From an uncultured Armatimonadota bacterium (GTDB lineage: Bacteria; Armatimonadota; Fimbriimonadia; Fimbriimonadales; Fimbriimonadaceae): DNA of 64,000 nt. Made by a program: the position numbers and the translations under genes. Shown here piece after piece: positions 1 through 9,338 of this stretch. Each line of letters starts with the position of its first letter. Positions within the stretch are counted from its first letter, which is position 1. The notes below the pieces were generated by a model, which saw only the letters and a list, made by a program, of their open reading frames with translations, did not search any database and was not told the origin of the DNA. Location: positions 25,296 through 89,295 of the forward strand of contig CAIVDU010000093.1 of assembly GCA_903904815.1 (NCBI GenBank), written 5' to 3'.

Positions 1-1604
1 CCGAATTCGAAGCCCTTCGGTGGCTTTACGATCAACGCGGGGTCGAGGTTCGCCAGCTTGCCTCTTTTGGGAGGCGGCAGGTAGTTGTGAGTCTTCGGCC
101 AAGCGCGATGAAGCTTCACGACCTTCTCTTGCATGCGTTCCCGCTCGTCGTTGGTCAGACCTGCATTGAGGAGAGCGGGTTGGTCGGCGAACCGGTACCA
201 GTAATAGGTCACGACCGTGCCGTCGCCTAGATGCGCCTTGAACGGACCGGCTACCGGGCCCGGCCGTTTCCATGAACTCCCTGATTCATCTGGCGTCCCA
301 TAAACTTCTTGCTTTGGCTCAACGGGGCGGTCCCACCTCAATTCCCGAAGACCGGTTTCGGCGGGAACATCGGGTACGGGCACCCACTTTGCTTTGGCGT
401 TGCCAAGACCCTTTTCCAAGTGGAAGTATTCGGGAAGGGTGACGAGGCGGGCGCCCGTTGTCTTGGTGGTGGACGGTTTCCACTCGTAACCGTAATCCTG
501 GGGATCGATGCTGATCGGGGTCGCGAAGGAGTTCCAGTCGAGCGGTATCTTTTTCTCAGACCCGTCGGAATTTCGAGAACGGATCTCCCAGGTTGCGTAC
601 CCGCCCTTCGTGAATGTTCGAACATGAACGCCTTGAGGATCGATCGCTCCCGAACTCGGAGGACCGCCGGCGAACCAGGCCGATACGGAATTCCAGAGTG
701 CTTGCTTGCTGTAAGCGGTGTCTTGATGCACGAGCACCGAACGACTGCCTTGATTGCGTGGGAACGAGGTAGGCGAGATCCGGGCGTAAGACTCGCCGTT
801 TGATGCCTTCGCGATACGGCACGGAATGTACTGAGTCTCCATCTGCACCTGACGGTTTGGATCAACCGGTCGCGTATCGAGGAGTTGACCGGCTAGGCGA
901 GGATCCTTTACCGCCGTGTGCGACCAGAAGTGAGGAGTGAAAAAGGCGACCGGTCCCTTGAAGTTATTCGCGTTCAGGAACAGCGTCCAACTGTTGCCGC
1001 CGGTCGGGATTTGGGCGCCGTCGGTCGTCGACTTGGCATCGCAAAGAGGGAGATTCAAGTAGCCATATCCGAGCAACTCGCCACAAGTCCCCTGTTTTAG
1101 ATTCAGTCCATCGATCGGAAAGAGCAACCACGGACTGAGCTGGGCGACCCCGTACAGGCCCTTGGGATCGTCCCAAGACCCTGCGCCGTGAGCCGGTCCG
1201 TTGGCGATCTCCGAGAAATTCGGTCCGACTCCGCCCATGATGAACTTGGGCGTCTCGGTCGGAAAACGAGTATCCGTCCACCAGCCGAGCCCTCCCTCGA
1301 CATCGGAATACATGTCTTTGGGAGCAGCCGCATCGTATTGGGCGAACATCCAGGTTCCGGGCAAGCCCGTTTGGAATCGGTGACCCGGGTACGCCTTGAG
1401 TAGAGGCCAAGCCGGAACATACATCGAGTACCCCGCGTTGAAGTTGCGGTCAACCTTTCCTCCCGTCGGCACGATGAGGTAGCCAGCCAGGTACTCGTCC
1501 TGAGCACCGGCGGATGCAATCGCGAGTGCTGACAGTGCAAGGATGAGAGGGCCACGGAAGAGGCCGCCGAATGAGTGTCGCTGGTTGAGGTCGTTTACAT
1601 GCAT
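1..1604 (-). CDS. Secreted protein of unknown function, truncated by the left window edge
   Basis: An open minus-strand frame of 534 codons with no stop runs off the left end. The start is the ATG at 1604, chosen because a GGAGGA ribosome site lies six bases upstream. The N-terminus is a signal peptide: basic and polar residues, then a hydrophobic stretch (LILALSALAIASAG), with likely cleavage before AQDE near residue 35. The mature part is rich in Gly, Trp, Tyr and Pro and has no membrane helix, which fits a soluble exported or cell-surface protein. I do not recognise the family. Long overlapping frames exist on the other strand and in other phases, but only this one has a signal peptide, a ribosome site and unbroken coding. 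No partner gene is evident; the next gene on this strand, an alcohol dehydrogenase, ends 87 bases upstream of its start. Confidence 0.75.
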   Translation of the reverse strand, partial: MHVNDLNQRHSFGGLFRGPLILALSALAIASAGAQDEYLAGYLIVPTGGKVDRNFNAGYSMYVPAWPLLKAYPGHRFQTGLPGTWMFAQYDAAAPKDMYSDVEGGLGWWTDTRFPTETPKFIMGGVGPNFSEIANGPAHGAGSWDDPKGLYGVAQLSPWLLFPIDGLNLKQGTCGELLGYGYLNLPLCDAKSTTDGAQIPTGGNSWTLFLNANNFKGPVAFFTPHFWSHTAVKDPRLAGQLLDTRPVDPNRQVQMETQYIPCRIAKASNGESYARISPTSFPRNQGSRSVLVHQDTAYSKQALWNSVSAWFAGGPPSSGAIDPQGVHVRTFTKGGYATWEIRSRNSDGSEKKIPLDWNSFATPISIDPQDYGYEWKPSTTKTTGARLVTLPEYFHLEKGLGNAKAKWVPVPDVPAETGLRELRWDRPVEPKQEVYGTPDESGSSWKRPGPVAGPFKAHLGDGTVVTYYWYRFADQPALLNAGLTNDERERMQEKVVKLHRAWPKTHNYLPPPKRGKLANLDPALIVKPPKGFEF

Positions 1605-1690
1605 CGGGGGTCCTCCAAACTTGAGCGGTGTCTCACGGAACGCGCTTTCGCTCGGTAGGGCCAGAGCATAGCCTGAGTGACGGGCCCAGT

Positions 1691-2674
1691 TCACGGCACA
1701 AGAACGGCAGCCCCTTCAAACCTTCCGGCGCGTAGGTCTGCCAGAGCTTCGTTGGCCTGGCGAAGGGGGTATTTGGTGGTCTTTGTCACGACGCCCATGG
1801 TAGGCACCATTCGGAGGAAATCGATTCCGTCTTGGCGGGTAAGGTTGGCGACCGACACCAACTGTCTCTCCTCCCAAAGCAATTCGTACGGGAAGGTGGG
1901 AACGTCGCTCATATGAATTCCCGCGCAGACGACTCGTCCGCCTTTCCTAACTGCTCTCAGAGCAATCGGCACAAGACTGCCTACGGGAGCGAAAATGATG
2001 GCCGAGTGCAGAGGTTCCGGGGGCATTTCGTCGGAGCCTCCCGCCCACTTAGCTCCGAGGCTAACCGCGAACTTTTGGGTCACCGTGTCCCCGGGACGTG
2101 TGAATGCAAAGACCGCCCGACCTTGCTGAACTGCCACCTGCGCAAGAATGTGAGCGGCCGCGCCGAACCCGTATAGTCCTAAGTTCAATCCGTCACCGGC
2201 GATCTTGAGCGAGCGCCATCCAATCAGACCCGCGCACATGAACGGGGCCAGAGACGCTGCCTCTGGGGCTTCCGGGAGAGGAAAGGCAAAGCGCGCATCG
2301 GCAATCGTCGAAGTTGCAAAACCGCCGTCACGAGTGAATCCGGTGAAGACGGGAAAATCACAAAGGTTTTCGCGACTACTCAGACAATACGGACACGCGC
2401 CGCAGGTATGGCCGAGCCAGGGAATGCCCACGCGCTCACCCACATGAAGGCCAACGACGCCTTGTCCGAGACCATCGATCCTGCCGACAATTTCATGTCC
2501 GGGAATGATGGGAAACACAGGGTTCGGAAGTTCGCCATCAAGGACGTGCAGGTCCGTTCGACAGACTCCACAAGCTTCGACCTCCACGCGGATCTCTCCA
2601 GCGCCGGGACTTCTGGATGGAAGTTCGACCCATTCGAGAGAAGTGTGGGGAGATTTGAGAATCATCGCCTGCAT
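1691..2674 (-). CDS. Zinc-dependent alcohol dehydrogenase
   Basis: Medium-chain dehydrogenase of about 327 residues that oxidises alcohols or reduces aldehydes with NAD(P). The catalytic zinc ligands are visible (Cys38 in ACGVCRTD, His60-Glu61 in PGHE), as is the structural zinc lobe (Cys91, Cys94, Cys97, Cys105). A Rossmann segment with GLYGFGAAAH follows near residue 170. A longer frame begins at 2758, but the ATG at 2674 aligns with the family start and has an AGGAAG ribosome site, so the 28 extra codons were dropped. It is divergent from the aldehyde dehydrogenase at 2883, sharing a 208-base promoter region. Such ADH/ALDH pairs often sit near phosphoketolase and acetate kinase genes, which fits a fermentative role. 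The physiological substrate cannot be read from sequence. Confidence 0.9.
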   Translation of the reverse strand: MQAMILKSPHTSLEWVELPSRSPGAGEIRVEVEACGVCRTDLHVLDGELPNPVFPIIPGHEIVGRIDGLGQGVVGLHVGERVGIPWLGHTCGACPYCLSSRENLCDFPVFTGFTRDGGFATSTIADARFAFPLPEAPEAASLAPFMCAGLIGWRSLKIAGDGLNLGLYGFGAAAHILAQVAVQQGRAVFAFTRPGDTVTQKFAVSLGAKWAGGSDEMPPEPLHSAIIFAPVGSLVPIALRAVRKGGRVVCAGIHMSDVPTFPYELLWEERQLVSVANLTRQDGIDFLRMVPTMGVVTKTTKYPLRQANEALADLRAGRFEGAAVLVP

Positions 2675-2882
2675 GTCTTTCTTCCTGTATCCAAAAACCG
2701 AATCACCGTCCTTCATGGAACCGCAATGACTCTCGACGTTTCCTGTCCACGCGTTCACTGACAGGAACTTTTATGACTGGTTTCTTGCCTTCTGCGCCGC
2801 AATAATTAGTTTATCAAGTCCCAATGGCTACTGGAAAATCCTTTGTGAAGAACGTCCAGCTAGCCCGCTTCAGTGAATTACT

Positions 2883-4298
2883 ATGCACGCTACTTTAGTT
2901 AAGAAGACGAAAAGCAACTATCAAAGCATCAATCCATTCGATAACAAGTTGATGGAAAGTTATGCTGAATTAGACGATAAGCAACTTGAGTCTGCGATTG
3001 CGATTGCGGATTCCGCATTCGAAGAATGGAGAAAAACCAGCTTCGAGCATCGCGAAAAGATCGTTGCCCGAGCCGCGGCCATCATGCACGAACGAGCGCA
3101 CGAGTTCGCAGTCCCGGTGACGCTGGAAATGGGCAAACTCATTGGTGAATCTGAGGGCGAAGTGAAGCTAAGCGCCAAAGTCATCGCCTACTATGCCAAG
3201 AATGCCAAAGAGTTTCTGGAACCCCACCATCTTAAACCCAGGACCGGCGAGGCAGAAGTAGTCAGCAGTCCGTTGGGGGTTCTCTTTGGCGTTCAGCCTT
3301 GGAATTTCCCCTACTATCAGCTCGCTCGATTCGCTGCGCCGAACATCATGGCTGGGAACGTGGTCATGGTCAAGCATGCGGGGTGCGTTCCTCAGTGCGC
3401 CATCGCTTTTGAGAAGCTGTGGATTGATGCGGGCGCCCCAGTTGGGATCTATACGAACCTTCTGATTTCGCATGAGCAAGTCAACAAGGTCATCGACGAT
3501 CCTCGGAACAAGGGAGTCGCCCTAACTGGAAGCGTGGAAGCAGGGAGAAGCGTCGCCGCGAGAGCGGGTCAGAATCTCAAGAAATCCACGATGGAACTGG
3601 GAGGAAGCGATGCCTTTATCGTCCTCGAAGACGCCGATCTTGAGAAGACGGTCAAATGGGCGGTCTGGGGAAAGATGAACAACATGGGCCAGTGCTGTGT
3701 CGCCGCCAAGAGGTTCATCGTCGTGAGCGCAATTGCCGACGCGTTTTTGGAAAAATTCCAGGATGCTCTCGAAAAACTTCATGCGGGAGACCCTATGGAC
3801 AAGAGAACGACCCTTGGCCCCCTCTCTACCGAAGGCGCTTTGCTCAAACTGCTCAGTCAGGTGGAGAGCGCGGTCACCAACGGGGCTACCGTTGTGATGG
3901 GTGGAAAGAGAATTGATCGGCCAGGCGCGTTCATGAGTCCGACTATTCTCACCGACATCAAGAAGTCCAACCCCGCATTCAAAGAAGAGTTCTTTGGCCC
4001 GGTGGCCCTATTCTTTACGGTCAAAGACGAGGCAGAGGCAATCGCCTTAGCGAACGATTCCGAATTTGGACTCGGCGGATCCGTGTTCACGAAGGATGTT
4101 GCGAGAGGGAAGGACGTCGCCAGCAAGATCGAGACGGGGATGATGTTCGTCAATCATCCGACCTGGACGACGCCTGAACTACCATTTGGTGGAATCAAGA
4201 ACTCCGGCTACGGTCGGGAACTGTCCAGCATGGGAATTCAAGAATTTGTGAACAAGAAGCTCATCCGAGTTGCACCGATCGATTCTTCAGCAGCCTGA
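2883..4298 (+). CDS. NAD(P)-dependent succinate-semialdehyde dehydrogenase, Sad/YneI type
   Basis: Aldehyde dehydrogenase superfamily, 471 residues, oxidising an aldehyde to the acid. The general-base Glu238 lies in MELGGSD and the nucleophile is Cys272 in GQCCVAAKR. The GQxCxAAKRF spacing is that of the Sad (YneI) branch rather than GabD. The cofactor-binding PWNFP motif is at 139-143. No strong ribosome site precedes the ATG. The first 60 codons are more AT-rich than the rest. It is transcribed away from the alcohol dehydrogenase, and the two could form an alcohol-to-acid route. Substrate specificity for succinate semialdehyde is inferred from family resemblance only; a broad aldehyde dehydrogenase is the alternative. 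Confidence 0.88.
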   Translation: MHATLVKKTKSNYQSINPFDNKLMESYAELDDKQLESAIAIADSAFEEWRKTSFEHREKIVARAAAIMHERAHEFAVPVTLEMGKLIGESEGEVKLSAKVIAYYAKNAKEFLEPHHLKPRTGEAEVVSSPLGVLFGVQPWNFPYYQLARFAAPNIMAGNVVMVKHAGCVPQCAIAFEKLWIDAGAPVGIYTNLLISHEQVNKVIDDPRNKGVALTGSVEAGRSVAARAGQNLKKSTMELGGSDAFIVLEDADLEKTVKWAVWGKMNNMGQCCVAAKRFIVVSAIADAFLEKFQDALEKLHAGDPMDKRTTLGPLSTEGALLKLLSQVESAVTNGATVVMGGKRIDRPGAFMSPTILTDIKKSNPAFKEEFFGPVALFFTVKDEAEAIALANDSEFGLGGSVFTKDVARGKDVASKIETGMMFVNHPTWTTPELPFGGIKNSGYGRELSSMGIQEFVNKKLIRVAPIDSSAA

Positions 4299-4304
4299 GG
4301 CTGC
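4290..4304 (+). terminator. Small stem-loop across the stop codon of the aldehyde dehydrogenase gene
   Basis: GCAGCC and GGCTGC pair perfectly around a three-base loop formed by the TGA stop codon itself. There is no T-run, so termination activity is uncertain; it may only stabilise the transcript end. Confidence 0.3.
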
Positions 4305-4419
4305 AAGTCGCTGCGCAGTGAGATTCGACCAAGTGACAGCAACCATCGGATCTCCTGGGTAAAGCGGAAAATCTGTCCGCGTTCTTATGAGCTTTGGGCT
4401 CAAGGAAAGGCGACCAGCG

Positions 4420-4444
4420 TGCCATGTCTCTGCCTGACATGGCA
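4420..4444. promoter_or_regulatory. 25-bp inverted repeat just upstream of the rhamnosidase gene
   Basis: Two perfect nine-base arms, TGCCATGTC and GACATGGCA, are separated by seven bases and end 14 bases before the ATG at 4459. The symmetry and position suit a dimeric repressor operator (for example of a sugar-responsive regulator) or an RNA hairpin that hides the ribosome site, since no clear ribosome site is visible. No regulator gene is adjacent. Confidence 0.5.
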
Positions 4445-4458
4445 AGCTGAAGTGCTCC

Positions 4459-6750
4459 ATGAAATGCCTTTTCAAGATTGCTGCCCGTCATTGGGGCTCC
4501 GTCGCGTTCACGCTGCTGTGTTTACATGGAATCGCCGCATCACCCAGGGCAGCGACTAAGGTATTCGGCATTGCCGGGAAAACCGACATCCAAGGGCAGG
4601 CAGTGGCGGATCAGGCGGGTGAGACTTTACTGAGAACCGAGCCCGGGTCCCCCCTCAAAGACTACGGATTGAAGCCATACGCCCACGTTTCCCATGCCTT
4701 GCCCCACGTGGAAACCAAGGCATGGAAGCTCATTTGCGCGTTGCCTCACAACAGCCAGTTCCAACCTTGGATCGAGGTGGTCGGCCCGGCCGGAAAGGAG
4801 ATCCAATTCAACTCGACCAACCCACTGGTGCTGTATTTGACCCCAACAGAAACATGCACGACCTTGGCGGGCGCAGGGGAATATGAGGCGAAGAACTGGA
4901 TCAGCGGCGAGGGCGCCACATACACAGTCCCGGCTGGCGTGACCGTGAAAGCGGTCAAATACCGCGAAACCGGTTACGACACCACCTTCGCGGGGTCCTT
5001 CGAATGCAACGACGAGGACTTCAACATCCTGTGGCGGAGAGCCGCGAGAACGGCCTACCTGTGCATGCGAGATCACTTTTACGACTGTCCAGATCGTGAG
5101 CGCGTCGGCTTTTGGGGTGATGGAACGCCGGAACTCGATCAGTGCTTCTACATCTTCGATGCCAAATCGCATCGGCTCTGCAAGGACTTGGTGTTGCGAC
5201 CACTGGAACCGAGTTTCTATCCCGGGCAGCATCTAGAGTTTCTCGGTGAATACGGTCTCTGGTTCTACTATCTCCACACGGGGGATCTCGCCTCCATCAA
5301 GGCGGTTTACGACTCCATCAAGACGTTCCTCTTCGACACCTATCAATTCGGCAACCAAAAGACGTGGTTTGATTGGGGCAACGACAGTAAGGACACCAGT
5401 GTCATCGAGAATTGTTTCGAATACATCGATCTCGGTGCCCTTCGCAAGATGGCCGTGGCTGACGGTCGACAGGCGGACCTGCCGGCCATCGATGCGAGGC
5501 GCAGAGCCATACAGTCCCACTTTGATGACCGGTTTTGGAAAGGAGCCTTTTACCAGTCCGCCGACGTCTTGACACCGGACGATCGAGCCAATGCAATGGC
5601 GGTGAACTCCGGGCTTGCGAGTCCCGATAAATGGGAGTCGATTTACGATCGCGTCCTCGCCAAAACGACCAACTCGAGCTGCTTCTTCGATCGTTGGGTC
5701 TTTGAGGCGCTCTGCAAGATGGGTAAGCAGGACAAGGCCCTTCTTCGGATGGCCAGCCGTTACCGAACGATGATCGAGTCCCCGGTCACCACACTCTGGG
5801 AGCACTACGACCGATGGTGGGCGTCTTGGCTCAACGCTTTTGATGAGGGTTCTTCGCTGAACCATGGCTGGAATCCTCCGGCTCTGGTCCTCTCACAGGA
5901 CATCGCCGGAGTCCGGCCCATCGATCCCGGCTGGACCAGCTTCGAGGTTTTGCCCAAAGAAGCTTTCCTGACCTCGATCAAGGTCACGGTTCCCACCATT
6001 AAGGGGCCAGTCAAGGAAGCTCTCCGCAAGACTTCTCGAGAGTACAGCCTAGTCGTCGTAGCGCCTAGGGATACGACTGCCGTGGTTGGGATACCGAAGA
6101 GTTCCTTCTCAGAGCTGGATTCCATTTCGGTGAACGGTGGACTCGTGTGGGATGGCAAGTTTCGGGAGAGTCAGGGCGTTTCGTGGGCAGGAGAAGCGGA
6201 CGGATACGTTCGATTCAAGGTCGCTGCTGGATCATGGCGTTTTGTCGGTCGAGGAAGGTTGACGCTCGATTCTCCCAAGCCTCCACGACCGACTCCTGCC
6301 CAGGAAGTGGCCCTCGAACGACGAGGTTGGATCGCATCGGCATCTGTTCCCGATGGGAACTTCCTCTTCAGCGGAGCGAAGATTCCGATCGAAGTTCCAG
6401 CTGAGAACGTCCTCGATGGCGACTCCTGGACAGGTTGGCGCGACATGACGCGAACTCAATATCCAGGGCAGTGGTTCCAGGTCGACATGAAGCGGAAGCA
6501 GAAATTCGACAAGGTCGTCCTCGACAACACTTGGGCTCTATGGGATTCGCCGCAGGCTTATGAGGTAACCACTTCCGACGACGGGGTCCACTGGAGCCGT
6601 CCCGTCGCTACCGGCAATGGCCACCTTGGGATCACGAAGATTACGTTTGCTCCGCAGACGGCTCGCTGGCTCAGGATCACCCAAGTCGGCTCGAGCCCGA
6701 CCTACCAGTGGTCGATTTATGAGCTGAACGTGTTCAGACGCGCAGGATAA
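4459..6750 (+). CDS. GH78-family alpha-L-rhamnosidase with C-terminal discoidin (F5/8 type C) domain
   Basis: Exported glycosidase of 763 residues predicted to release terminal rhamnose from plant or microbial polysaccharides. It starts with a signal peptide (FTLLCLHGIAASPRA). The (alpha/alpha)6 catalytic region spans about 170-520, with the family motif DCPDRERVGFWGD and a second acidic motif TLWEHYDRW, followed by the characteristic SLNHGWNP and AGVRPIDPGW segments. A short beta domain follows, then a carbohydrate-binding discoidin domain at about 640-763 (GQWFQVDM, SPTYQWSIYELNVF). The N-terminal beta region is shorter than in many GH78 enzymes, so it is a compact member. It is the first of three consecutive exported or glycan-related genes. 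Rhamnosidase specificity is a family-level inference. Confidence 0.85.
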   Translation: MKCLFKIAARHWGSVAFTLLCLHGIAASPRAATKVFGIAGKTDIQGQAVADQAGETLLRTEPGSPLKDYGLKPYAHVSHALPHVETKAWKLICALPHNSQFQPWIEVVGPAGKEIQFNSTNPLVLYLTPTETCTTLAGAGEYEAKNWISGEGATYTVPAGVTVKAVKYRETGYDTTFAGSFECNDEDFNILWRRAARTAYLCMRDHFYDCPDRERVGFWGDGTPELDQCFYIFDAKSHRLCKDLVLRPLEPSFYPGQHLEFLGEYGLWFYYLHTGDLASIKAVYDSIKTFLFDTYQFGNQKTWFDWGNDSKDTSVIENCFEYIDLGALRKMAVADGRQADLPAIDARRRAIQSHFDDRFWKGAFYQSADVLTPDDRANAMAVNSGLASPDKWESIYDRVLAKTTNSSCFFDRWVFEALCKMGKQDKALLRMASRYRTMIESPVTTLWEHYDRWWASWLNAFDEGSSLNHGWNPPALVLSQDIAGVRPIDPGWTSFEVLPKEAFLTSIKVTVPTIKGPVKEALRKTSREYSLVVVAPRDTTAVVGIPKSSFSELDSISVNGGLVWDGKFRESQGVSWAGEADGYVRFKVAAGSWRFVGRGRLTLDSPKPPRPTPAQEVALERRGWIASASVPDGNFLFSGAKIPIEVPAENVLDGDSWTGWRDMTRTQYPGQWFQVDMKRKQKFDKVVLDNTWALWDSPQAYEVTTSDDGVHWSRPVATGNGHLGITKITFAPQTARWLRITQVGSSPTYQWSIYELNVFRRAG

Positions 6751-6800
6751 AGTCTTCGGTCATGAATCAGGTCAGGTGACAATACGTCCAAACTTCCGTG

Positions 6801-7796
6801 ATGCTGTTCGCGGCTCCTTTTATTTCTGCGCCGCCGACCTATGAGGCGGTCAATCTGCCCATCACTCTTGCGGAGATGTACCGGGTCGCAATGAATGATC
6901 GGGGGACCATCGTGGGAACCCGTCTCGTCGGCCCCAACAAGTATGAGGGCTTCGTCTACTCGAACGGTAGGTTGGTTTCGCTGGCTGGGGATGCGCCTTG
7001 GGTGGGTGGAGTGAATGGCCGTGACGAGGCCGTGTTTAATGGAGGCGGCAAAATCGTTCTCTGGAAGAACGGATGCCTCACGACCCTGGTTCAGCCAAAA
7101 CCCGGGTATCTAGCCAGCGCCAGCGGATTCGACAATGAAGGGCACATCTTGTGGAACCGAGTCAACGAAGCCACTTGGCAATGCCGAATTTTTTTCTATC
7201 CTGAACGTAAGAACAACCCCTTCCGTGATGAGAACTACGGAGCGGCTTTCTGTAACAACATGGGACAGATCGTGCTCGCTTCGTCGGGGAAGCCACCGGA
7301 TGGGCGCGTCCACATGTTCTTGTGGACCAAAGGGAAGGCGGTTGAAGTCCAAGTGGCGAACCCTGAGGCGACATCTCGGATTACGGGCCTAAACGACCAG
7401 GGCATTGTGGTAGGCGTGTACAGCGTTCGGACCATCAAGAGCATGGATGGAGATCATGCGTTCAAATGGCAGGCCGGAAAATGCACTGAGCTCCCCGTCT
7501 TTACGCCGAACCGGTTTGCCTTCAGTTCGGCGAAGGCAATCAATAATCTTGGTCAGATCGTAGGCACATGCAACTGGTTGTTAAATAACGGTGGCGATGC
7601 TGGTCCGGGACCTCAAAGCGTTGCCACCCTGTGGATGGAAGATCACATCTACGATCTCAATCAGTTACTCGCTTCGAAGGAACGGGTGAACCTCTATGAG
7701 GCGGTGGCCATCAACAATAAGGGGCAAATCTTGGCGATGGGCCAGATTCCCGGCCAGCGTGCGATCCAGACGTTCTTGCTTACGCCAAAACCGTAG
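6801..7796 (+). CDS. HAF-repeat exported protein
   Basis: About 331 residues with repeats of the HAF/extracellular type, in which motifs such as GLNDQGIVVG, INNLGQIVG and INNKGQILA recur every 45-60 residues and alternate with short Trp/Leu strands (AFKWQAGK, ATLWMEDH). The pattern suggests a beta-propeller-like fold. The N-terminus is hydrophobic (LFAAPFISAPP) and may act as a short signal, although it lacks basic residues. GTG at 6798 and ATG at 6801 are adjacent; the ATG was taken. It lies 50 bases after the rhamnosidase gene and is probably co-transcribed. Function is unknown; such proteins are usually surface or secreted. Confidence 0.7.
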   Translation: MLFAAPFISAPPTYEAVNLPITLAEMYRVAMNDRGTIVGTRLVGPNKYEGFVYSNGRLVSLAGDAPWVGGVNGRDEAVFNGGGKIVLWKNGCLTTLVQPKPGYLASASGFDNEGHILWNRVNEATWQCRIFFYPERKNNPFRDENYGAAFCNNMGQIVLASSGKPPDGRVHMFLWTKGKAVEVQVANPEATSRITGLNDQGIVVGVYSVRTIKSMDGDHAFKWQAGKCTELPVFTPNRFAFSSAKAINNLGQIVGTCNWLLNNGGDAGPGPQSVATLWMEDHIYDLNQLLASKERVNLYEAVAINNKGQILAMGQIPGQRAIQTFLLTPKP

Positions 7797-8066
7797 CGTT
7801 CCACGGGAATCGTTCCTCGTTTGAGTTAGCCGTTGAAGATCGTGTCCAGTTTTTCACCTAAGCACCGACTCATGGTTTCGAACTAACGCCTTTAAAGGTT
7901 AGGGCTGGATCAAATGGACAAAGCGTTGGAAGCGCGAATTGCCTAACACCCCTCGAAGCGTTTCAACATTGGCCAGCAAGGGAAGACGACCTTAGGTAAA
8001 AGCCGTCCACCTACAATTCTTTCTGCTTGATCTAGGTAAAAACGATCCGCCCCTGACAAAATCAAC
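7797..8066. other. Intergenic region with two short direct repeats and a 10-bp palindrome
   Basis: This 270-base gap holds the palindrome CCTTTAAAGG within a longer imperfect inverted repeat near 7890. Two copies of TAGGTAAAA lie 40 bases apart at 7993 and 8033, the second 25 bases before the next gene. They may be regulator sites for the GH43-like gene. No open frame with a ribosome site was seen. Confidence 0.3.
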
Positions 8067-9110
8067 ATGATCTTCGCTGCACTGTTCCCTTTCATCGCTA
8101 TGGCTACACCCCAAAAGACTTTGGTCGACTACTTCCGCCCGATGAAAGACCACGGCCAGCTTTCCAAGAGTGCCTGGGGAGTCGCAACCGTGGGGCCACG
8201 AGATACCAGGAACGGGCTTGAGGATCCAGAGCTCAGACATTGGGACTACTGGGACGGGACCATCCTCAAAGGGAAGGACGGGAAATACCACCTGTTCGCG
8301 AGTCGTTGGGATCAGGCAAAAGGACACAACGAGTGGTGGAACTCGAAAGCGATTCATGCCGTTGCCGATCGCCCGGACGGGCCTTATGTAGATAAGGGTC
8401 TGTTGTGGCCCGACGATCAAGGGGGCAAGGGTCATAACGTCATTGCTCTGATCCTGCCGGACGGGCGATACGCGGTGATTGTGAGCGAAACGCGACCGGG
8501 AGACGTGTTCGTTTCGGAATCACCCGAGGGTCCATGGACCCATCTCGGGCAGATCCAGGTTGACGCTAACGGCTTTGACCCCAAAGGGGGTAGAGCTTCC
8601 AACATGGCCATCTTCCTCCGGCCTGACGGCAAGTTTGCGCTGATTGCCCGCGAGGGATCGATTGCGATCAGCGATAAGGGCATTCTCGGCCCGTACCGAC
8701 TCCAGGGGAACAGCATCTACCCGGCGATCCCTAACATGCCTCATCACGATCTCGAGGATCCTGTGATGTGGTTTAGCGGAGGGCTTTACCATGTCGTCGT
8801 GAACTGCTGGAGCGAGCGCAAGGCATACCATCTCACTTCGAAAAATGGAATCGACGAATGGACGAACCGTGGGCTGGCCTATGATCCAACCGTCGACTTC
8901 ATACGAACCAAGAACGGGACCCCAAACCGGTGGAATAAGATCGAGCGGCCCAGCGTTTTCCTTGAGCACGGACATGTCGCCTACTTCACGTTCGCGGTGA
9001 TCGACGTGCCGAAAGAGCAGGAAAACGGTAACGACGGTCACGGGAGCAAGCTGATCGTCGTGCCCTTCGACGGCAAGGGAATGGATCGAGATCTGCAAAC
9101 CGAACACTGA
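8067..9110 (+). CDS. GH43-like five-bladed beta-propeller glycoside hydrolase
   Basis: Protein of 347 residues resembling clan-F arabinanase/xylosidase-type hydrolases. Propeller strands typical of these enzymes are visible: YWDGTILKGKDGKYHLFASRW, VFVSESPEGPW, and HHDLEDPVMWFSGGLYHVV, where Asp and Glu residues occupy positions like the catalytic acids of GH43. A short hydrophobic N-terminus (FAALFPFIAMA) is a possible signal peptide. It is preceded by repeated TAGGTAAAA elements and lies 270 bases behind the HAF-repeat gene, so it may be a separate unit. It converges on the BON gene. The exact family (GH43 versus a related propeller family) and substrate remain open. Confidence 0.7.
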   Translation: MIFAALFPFIAMATPQKTLVDYFRPMKDHGQLSKSAWGVATVGPRDTRNGLEDPELRHWDYWDGTILKGKDGKYHLFASRWDQAKGHNEWWNSKAIHAVADRPDGPYVDKGLLWPDDQGGKGHNVIALILPDGRYAVIVSETRPGDVFVSESPEGPWTHLGQIQVDANGFDPKGGRASNMAIFLRPDGKFALIAREGSIAISDKGILGPYRLQGNSIYPAIPNMPHHDLEDPVMWFSGGLYHVVVNCWSERKAYHLTSKNGIDEWTNRGLAYDPTVDFIRTKNGTPNRWNKIERPSVFLEHGHVAYFTFAVIDVPKEQENGNDGHGSKLIVVPFDGKGMDRDLQTEH

Positions 9111-9338
9111 GCCGCCAGAGAAAGCGCGCCAAAGGGACTTCGGAAAGTTTGCAGTTGGTGGTTGGAGCGAATTCTTGGGAAGCCAACTTTCGTCGGTGGT
9201 TGTCAGCGGTCCGCTCACGAGTTCTGATATTTAGAATCAGCCGACAGGTCCCATGGTATGGAGCTGGCGGCTGATAATCGGATTAGTCCCCGAGATTCGT
9301 TCCCCTTCCTTGGAGCCGCGAACGTGGGGCGCGAGCCG

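Noticed and set aside
4627..5232. A 201-codon frame antisense to the rhamnosidase gene
   Set aside because: Shadow of the plus-strand gene, without ribosome site or recognisable domain.
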